NCBI GenBank assembly: GCA_002386585.1
Contig: DGIZ01000204.1
Location: 1 to 8,151 of the forward strand
Origin: Brevundimonas sp. UBA4609
GTDB lineage: Bacteria > Pseudomonadota > Alphaproteobacteria > Caulobacterales > Caulobacteraceae
Direction: 5' to 3'
DNA length: 8,151 bases
A model generated the notes under the pieces. It had not been told where the DNA came from. It did no database searches and was given only the letters and a program-made list of their open reading frames with translations. A program made the translations under genes and the position numbers. Positions 5,031-8,151 of the stretch are shown piece after piece; the stretch's first letter is position 1, and each line of letters opens with the position of its first letter.

Positions 5031-5140
5031 CGGTCCCTCTCTTTTCGCGACGCCTGCCGGTTCGAGCCTGCGGGGGACCGTCGCCCTCCCTCCCAGCCTC
5101 TGCGGCTGAAGCCATCGACGACCTTCTGCTCCTGGGCGCC
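5031..5140 (+). promoter_or_regulatory. Pyrimidine-rich rho leader with rut-like composition
   Basis: This part of the 251 bp gap before rho contains C/T-rich, G-poor stretches at about 5035-5048 and 5083-5103, the type of unstructured C-rich RNA that Rho loads on. CGGTCCC (5031-5037) can pair with GGGACCG (5074-5080). Rho is known to limit its own synthesis in E. coli by terminating in its leader, so a similar loop is plausible here. No promoter or convincing leader gene was recognised in the gap. Confidence 0.3.
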
Positions 5141-5175
5141 TCGCGGTGTTCGGGTGCGCGAACGAGCACGCCATC

Positions 5176-6675
5176 ATGACCGATACGCCTGAGACGCCGG
5201 AAACCGAAGTCCCTGAAAATACGGCGGAAACGCCTGTCGAGCGGCCGCGCCGCACCCTGAGCCTGGGCGGCAGCCGCGCTGTTGCGCCGGTCGAGGAAGC
5301 CGCGCCGGAAGAAACCGTCGTCGCGCCCGTCGCCGAAGACGACGACCACGGCGTCGACACCACGGCCGAGGACGACGATGAGGACGACGACGGCGAACCC
5401 ATCGTCCCCAACGGCCGCATCACGCTTCAGGAACTGAACGAGAAGACGCCGGAAGACCTGGTCGCCTTCGCCGAGGGTCTGGACATCGAGAACGCCGGCA
5501 ATCTGCGCAAGCAGGACCTGCTGTTCGCCATCCTCAAGACCCTGGCCGATGAAGAAGTCGAGATCATCGCTTCGGGCGTGCTGGAGATTCTGCCGGACGG
5601 CTTCGGCTTCCTGCGCAGCCCCGACGCCAACTATCTGCCGGGTCCGGACGACGTCTATGTCTCGCCGTCGCAGATCCGCCGCTTCGGCCTGCGCTCGGGC
5701 GACACGGTGCACGGCGCCGTGCGCGGCCCGCGTGAGGGCGAGCGCTATTTCGCCCTGCTCAAGGTCGACACGATCAACTTCGAAGATCCGGAGATGGTCA
5801 AGACCAAGGTCCTGTTCGACAACCTGACCCCGCTCTATCCTGAAGAGCGGCTGCACATGGAAATCCAGGACCCGACGTTGAAGGACCGTTCGGGCCGGGT
5901 CATCGACATCGTCGCCCCGCTCGGCAAGGGCCAGCGCTGCCTGATCGTCGCCCCGCCGCGCGTCGGTAAGACGGTCATGCTGCAGAACATCGCCAAGTCG
6001 ATCGAGCGCAACCACCCGGAAGTCTTCCTGATCGTCCTGCTGATCGACGAACGTCCGGAAGAAGTCACCGACATGCAGCGCACGGTGAAGGGCGAGGTCG
6101 TCGCCTCGACCTTCGACGAGCCCGCCTCGCGCCACGTCGCTGTCGCCGAAATGGTGATCGAGAAGGCCAAGCGTCTGGTCGAGCACAAGAAGGACGTGGT
6201 GATCCTGCTGGACTCCATCACCCGCCTGGGCCGCGCCTACAACGCCACCGTTCCGTCGTCGGGCAAGGTGCTGACCGGCGGCGTCGACGCCAACGCCCTG
6301 CAGCGTCCGAAGCGCTTCTTCGGCGCCGCGCGTAATGTGGAGCAGGGCGGCTCGCTGACCATCATCGCCACGGCCCTGATCGACACCGGCAGCCGCATGG
6401 ACGAGGTGATCTTCGAAGAGTTCAAGGGCACCGGCAACTCGGAGATCGTCCTGGACCGAAAGGTCGCCGACAAGCGCATCTTCCCGGCCATCGACGTGCT
6501 CAAGTCCGGCACCCGCAAGGAAGACCTCATCACGCCGAAGGACCAGTTGGCCAAGACCTATGTCCTGCGCCGCATCCTCAACCCGATGGGTCCGCAGGAT
6601 GCGATCGAGTTCCTGCTCGACAAGCTGCGCCAGTCGAAGAACAACGCGGACTTCTTCCAGTCGATGAACACCTGA
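5176..6675 (+). CDS. rho: Transcription termination factor Rho
   Basis: Rho is the hexameric RNA-dependent ATPase/helicase that ends transcription at C-rich unstructured sites. The 499-residue protein is about 80 longer than E. coli Rho because of an N-terminal extension (1-78) with a very acidic run, [11 protein letters not shown] (64-74). The canonical protein begins with [12 protein letters not shown] (84-95). The cold-shock-like RNA-binding domain contains [24 protein letters not shown] (142-165). The motor domain has Walker A APPRVGKT (259-266), [10 protein letters not shown] (288-297), Walker B VVILLDS (341-347), the Q-loop [22 protein letters not shown] (366-387) and the R-loop KGTGNSE (417-423). 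All are intact. The ATG at 5176 has only a weak purine stretch upstream (GAACGAG, 5160-5166). A GTG at 5146 would add ten residues. In Caulobacter rho also lies near the origin, between the heme genes and mnmE. Confidence 0.98.
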   Translation: MTDTPETPETEVPENTAETPVERPRRTLSLGGSRAVAPVEEAAPEETVVAPVAEDDDHGVDTTAEDDDEDDDGEPIVPNGRITLQELNEKTPEDLVAFAEGLDIENAGNLRKQDLLFAILKTLADEEVEIIASGVLEILPDGFGFLRSPDANYLPGPDDVYVSPSQIRRFGLRSGDTVHGAVRGPREGERYFALLKVDTINFEDPEMVKTKVLFDNLTPLYPEERLHMEIQDPTLKDRSGRVIDIVAPLGKGQRCLIVAPPRVGKTVMLQNIAKSIERNHPEVFLIVLLIDERPEEVTDMQRTVKGEVVASTFDEPASRHVAVAEMVIEKAKRLVEHKKDVVILLDSITRLGRAYNATVPSSGKVLTGGVDANALQRPKRFFGAARNVEQGGSLTIIATALIDTGSRMDEVIFEEFKGTGNSEIVLDRKVADKRIFPAIDVLKSGTRKEDLITPKDQLAKTYVLRRILNPMGPQDAIEFLLDKLRQSKNNADFFQSMNT

Positions 6676-6688
6676 TACTGGCCCTAGC

Positions 6689-6709
6689 GCCGCCCGCGCG
6701 GCGGGCGGC
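6689..6709 (+). terminator. GC-only hairpin after rho
   Basis: GCCGCCCGC and GCGGGCGGC form a perfect 9 bp stem with a GCG loop, 13 bp after the rho stop. No T-run follows, so it is not a standard intrinsic terminator. It may protect the rho mRNA 3' end or pause polymerase before the parS site 10 bp further on. Confidence 0.45.
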
Positions 6710-6719
6710 TGCTTGAGGG

Positions 6720-6739
6720 CCTGTTTCACGTGAAACAGG
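6720..6739. promoter_or_regulatory. parS: parS centromere site (ParB binding)
   Basis: CCTGTTTCACGTGAAACAGG is a perfect 20 bp palindrome whose inner 16 bp (6722-6737) match the widely conserved parS consensus. ParB binds such sites, spreads, and works with ParA to segregate the origin region. The position about 4.4 kb from the presumed origin and a few genes before the expected mnmG-rsmG-parA-parB cluster (recalled from Caulobacter, not visible) fits. Its last three bases, AGG, are also the start of the AGGAG ribosome binding site of the next gene, so ParB bound here would lie on the leader of that gene. Confidence 0.93.
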
Positions 6740-6749
6740 AGCGTGGGTC

Positions 6750-6989
6750 ATGAAGCTGAACATCGAAATCGACTGCACCCCGGCCGAGGCTCGCGCCTTT
6801 CTGGGCCTGCCGGACGTGACGCCGCTCAACGATCATCTGGTCGCTGAGATGCAGAAGCGGATGGACGCCAACATGGCCGCCATGCAGCCCGACGAACTGA
6901 TGAAGACCTGGACCAGCTTCGGCGTTCAGGCCCAGGACCAGTTCCGCCGCCTGATGGAAGCCGCCGTCACGGGCGCGGCCAAGCCCTGA
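6750..6989 (+). CDS. DUF6489 family small protein of unknown function
   Basis: This is a 79-residue protein with no signal peptide or membrane segment. It starts MKLNIEIDCTPAEARAFLGL, a short strand followed by helix-forming sequence, and continues with a methionine-rich amphipathic stretch (about 30-56) and FGVQAQDQFRRLMEAAV (57-73). I recognise it as the DUF6489 family of alphaproteobacteria, with no assigned function. The ATG at 6750 is well supported by AGGAG at 6737-6741, 8 nt upstream. It lies between a parS site and mnmE. The gap to mnmE is 24 bp, so the two are probably co-transcribed. Linkage to parS and mnmE may be ancestral synteny rather than function. Confidence 0.85.
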   Translation: MKLNIEIDCTPAEARAFLGLPDVTPLNDHLVAEMQKRMDANMAAMQPDELMKTWTSFGVQAQDQFRRLMEAAVTGAAKP

Positions 6990-6991
6990 AT

Positions 6992-7016
6992 CTGACGACG
7001 TGGGCCTGACGACGTG
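6992..7016 (+). repeat. Tandem 11 bp direct repeat at the mnmE start
   Basis: CTGACGACGTG occurs at 6992-7002 and 7006-7016, separated by GGC. The second copy supplies the GTG start codon of mnmE. The GTG of the first copy opens a five-codon reading frame whose TGA overlaps the mnmE GTG. A small local duplication would explain it. Confidence 0.7.
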
Positions 7017-8151
7017 AGCGACACCATCTTCGCCCTCGCCACCCCGCCGGGGCGGGGAGCCATCGCGGTGCTGCGCCTGTCCGGGTCGGCCACGGAGTCG
7101 GCGCTGACGGCGTTGGGGGCCGGGGGGCTGACCCCGCGTCTGGCCTCGGTGCGCAGCCTGCGCCACGAAGGCCGTCTGATCGACGAGGCCCTGGTGCTGC
7201 GCTTCGTCGCCCCGCGCTCCTACACGGGCGAGGATTCGGCCGAACTGCATCTGCATGGCGGTCGCGCCGTGGTGGAAGCGGCCAGCACCGCCCTGATCGC
7301 TCTGGGTCTGCGTCCGGCCGAGCCCGGCGAGTTCACCCGACGGGCCTTCCAGAACGGCCGCATGGACCTGGCCCAGGCCGAGGCCGTCGCCGATCTGATC
7401 GACGCCGAAACGGAAGCCCAGAAGTCTCAGGCCCTGGGCCAGCTCGACGGCGCCCTGTCCGCCGCCTACGCTGGATTTCGCCGCGACCTGCTGAAGGCCC
7501 TGTCCCTGGTCGAGGCCGAGATCGACTTTCCCGACGAGGAGGTGCCCGACAATCTGGCGCGCACCGCCGGGCCGGTGCTGGACGCTCTGGCCGCTGACCT
7601 GCGCGCGGCCCTGGCCGATTCCGATCGCGGGCGACGGGTGCGCGAAGGCTATCGCATCGTCCTGATCGGCGAGACGAATGCGGGCAAGTCGTCGCTGTTC
7701 AACGCTCTTGTCGCGCGCGAGGCGGCCATCGTCACGCCCATCGCCGGGACGACGCGCGACGTGTTGGACGCGGACATCATGATCGGCGGCTACGCCGTCA
7801 CCCTGTCGGACACGGCGGGTCTGCGCGACAGCGATGATCCGGTCGAAGCCGAGGGCATTCGCCGCGCCCGTCTGCGCGCCGAGGGCGCCGACCTGCGCCT
7901 GTGGGTCCGCTCCCCCTCGACCGAGGGGGCTGAGGACCCGGCCTCTGTCTTCGTCCGCCCGTCTGATCTTCAGGTGCTGAACAAGGCCGACCTCGGCGAC
8001 GTGGCGGTCGCGCCCGCTCTCGAGGCGCTGAGGGTCAGCACGACGACAGGGCAGGGGCTGGCCGAACTGCATGACTGGATCGCGGCCCGCCTGGCGCGTG
8101 ACCTGTCGGGCGCCGACTTCCCGGCCGTGACGCGCGAGCGCCATCGCCGCC
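7014..8151 (+). CDS. mnmE: tRNA modification GTPase MnmE (TrmE), C-terminus beyond the window
   Basis: MnmE with MnmG makes the 5-carboxymethylaminomethyl-type modification at the wobble uridine of several tRNAs. The visible 379 codons are open and in frame to the window edge. Translation begins with a GTG giving SDTIFALATPPGRGAIAVLRLSG, the normal N-terminus of the family's formyl-THF-binding domain. There is no in-frame alternative start, because a TGA lies seven codons upstream (6993-6995). SYTGEDSAELHLHGG (69-83) and PGEFTRRAFQNGRMDLAQAEAVADLI (104-129) are typical. The G domain has G1 GETNAGKSS (219-227), G2 TTRD (246-249), G3 DTAGLR (266-271) and G4 NKAD (323-326). G1 has Glu-Thr where most MnmE proteins have x-Pro. 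The C-terminal CxGK motif falls outside the window. The start has no good Shine-Dalgarno sequence, so coupling to the gene 24 bp upstream is likely. Confidence 0.97.
   Translation, partial: MSDTIFALATPPGRGAIAVLRLSGSATESALTALGAGGLTPRLASVRSLRHEGRLIDEALVLRFVAPRSYTGEDSAELHLHGGRAVVEAASTALIALGLRPAEPGEFTRRAFQNGRMDLAQAEAVADLIDAETEAQKSQALGQLDGALSAAYAGFRRDLLKALSLVEAEIDFPDEEVPDNLARTAGPVLDALAADLRAALADSDRGRRVREGYRIVLIGETNAGKSSLFNALVAREAAIVTPIAGTTRDVLDADIMIGGYAVTLSDTAGLRDSDDPVEAEGIRRARLRAEGADLRLWVRSPSTEGAEDPASVFVRPSDLQVLNKADLGDVAVAPALEALRVSTTTGQGLAELHDWIAARLARDLSGADFPAVTRERHRR

Noticed and set aside
5146..5175. GTG start for rho, adding ten residues
   Set aside because: No better ribosome binding site precedes it, and the ATG at 5176 gives a natural start. 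Not fully excluded, as both sites are weak.
5010..5192. A 60-codon leader frame overlapping the rho start, like E. coli rhoL
   Set aside because: GTG start without a clear ribosome binding site, arginine-rich composition typical of chance GC-rich frames, and no resemblance to a known leader peptide.
4921..6729. 602-codon minus-strand frame opposite rho
   Set aside because: It is the antisense shadow of rho and its flanks. Its translation is rich in Arg, Asp, His and Val without any domain, while the plus strand encodes a complete Rho.
6726..8144. 472-codon minus-strand frame opposite the DUF6489 gene and mnmE
   Set aside because: Antisense of a clear MnmE coding sequence, with no recognisable motif.

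Overview
The window is a GC-rich alphaproteobacterial chromosome segment. Gene order and protein sequences point to Caulobacterales; Brevundimonas or a close relative is my best guess from memory, not proven. It contains eight protein genes, all core metabolism or housekeeping. No mobile element, CRISPR array, tRNA or rRNA was seen.

The layout is divergent. On the minus strand, reading leftwards from about 1850, come a PDRP/PpsR-type kinase-pyrophosphorylase gene (DUF299), a maf-family nucleotide pyrophosphatase gene and aroE. Each overlaps the next by 4 bp, and aroE is cut off by the contig end. Bases 1-14 match the end of an Illumina sequencing adapter and are probably not genomic. On the plus strand, from 2335 rightwards, come hemE and hemH (4 bp overlap) and hemJ, three late steps of heme synthesis. 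They are followed by rho, a small DUF6489 gene and mnmE, which runs off the right edge.

The 484 bp gap between the DUF299 gene and hemE is the place where the Caulobacter crescentus replication origin (Cori) lies. Here it holds two DnaA-box-like sequences, a 36 bp tract of about 75% AT, seven GANTC (CcrM-type) sites and eight quasi-regularly spaced GGCGCC palindromes. Every gene in the window points away from this gap, so all would be transcribed with the replication forks. About 4.5 kb to the right, just before the DUF6489 gene, is a perfect 20 bp palindrome with the parS (ParB-binding) core. The window therefore seems to cover both the initiation and the partition centre of the chromosome.

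No new gene-encoded system is visible. The least explained part is the fine structure of the origin gap: the GGCGCC/GANTC array, the 9 bp-phased AT repeats, and the near absence of the paired TTAA boxes that CtrA uses in Caulobacter.
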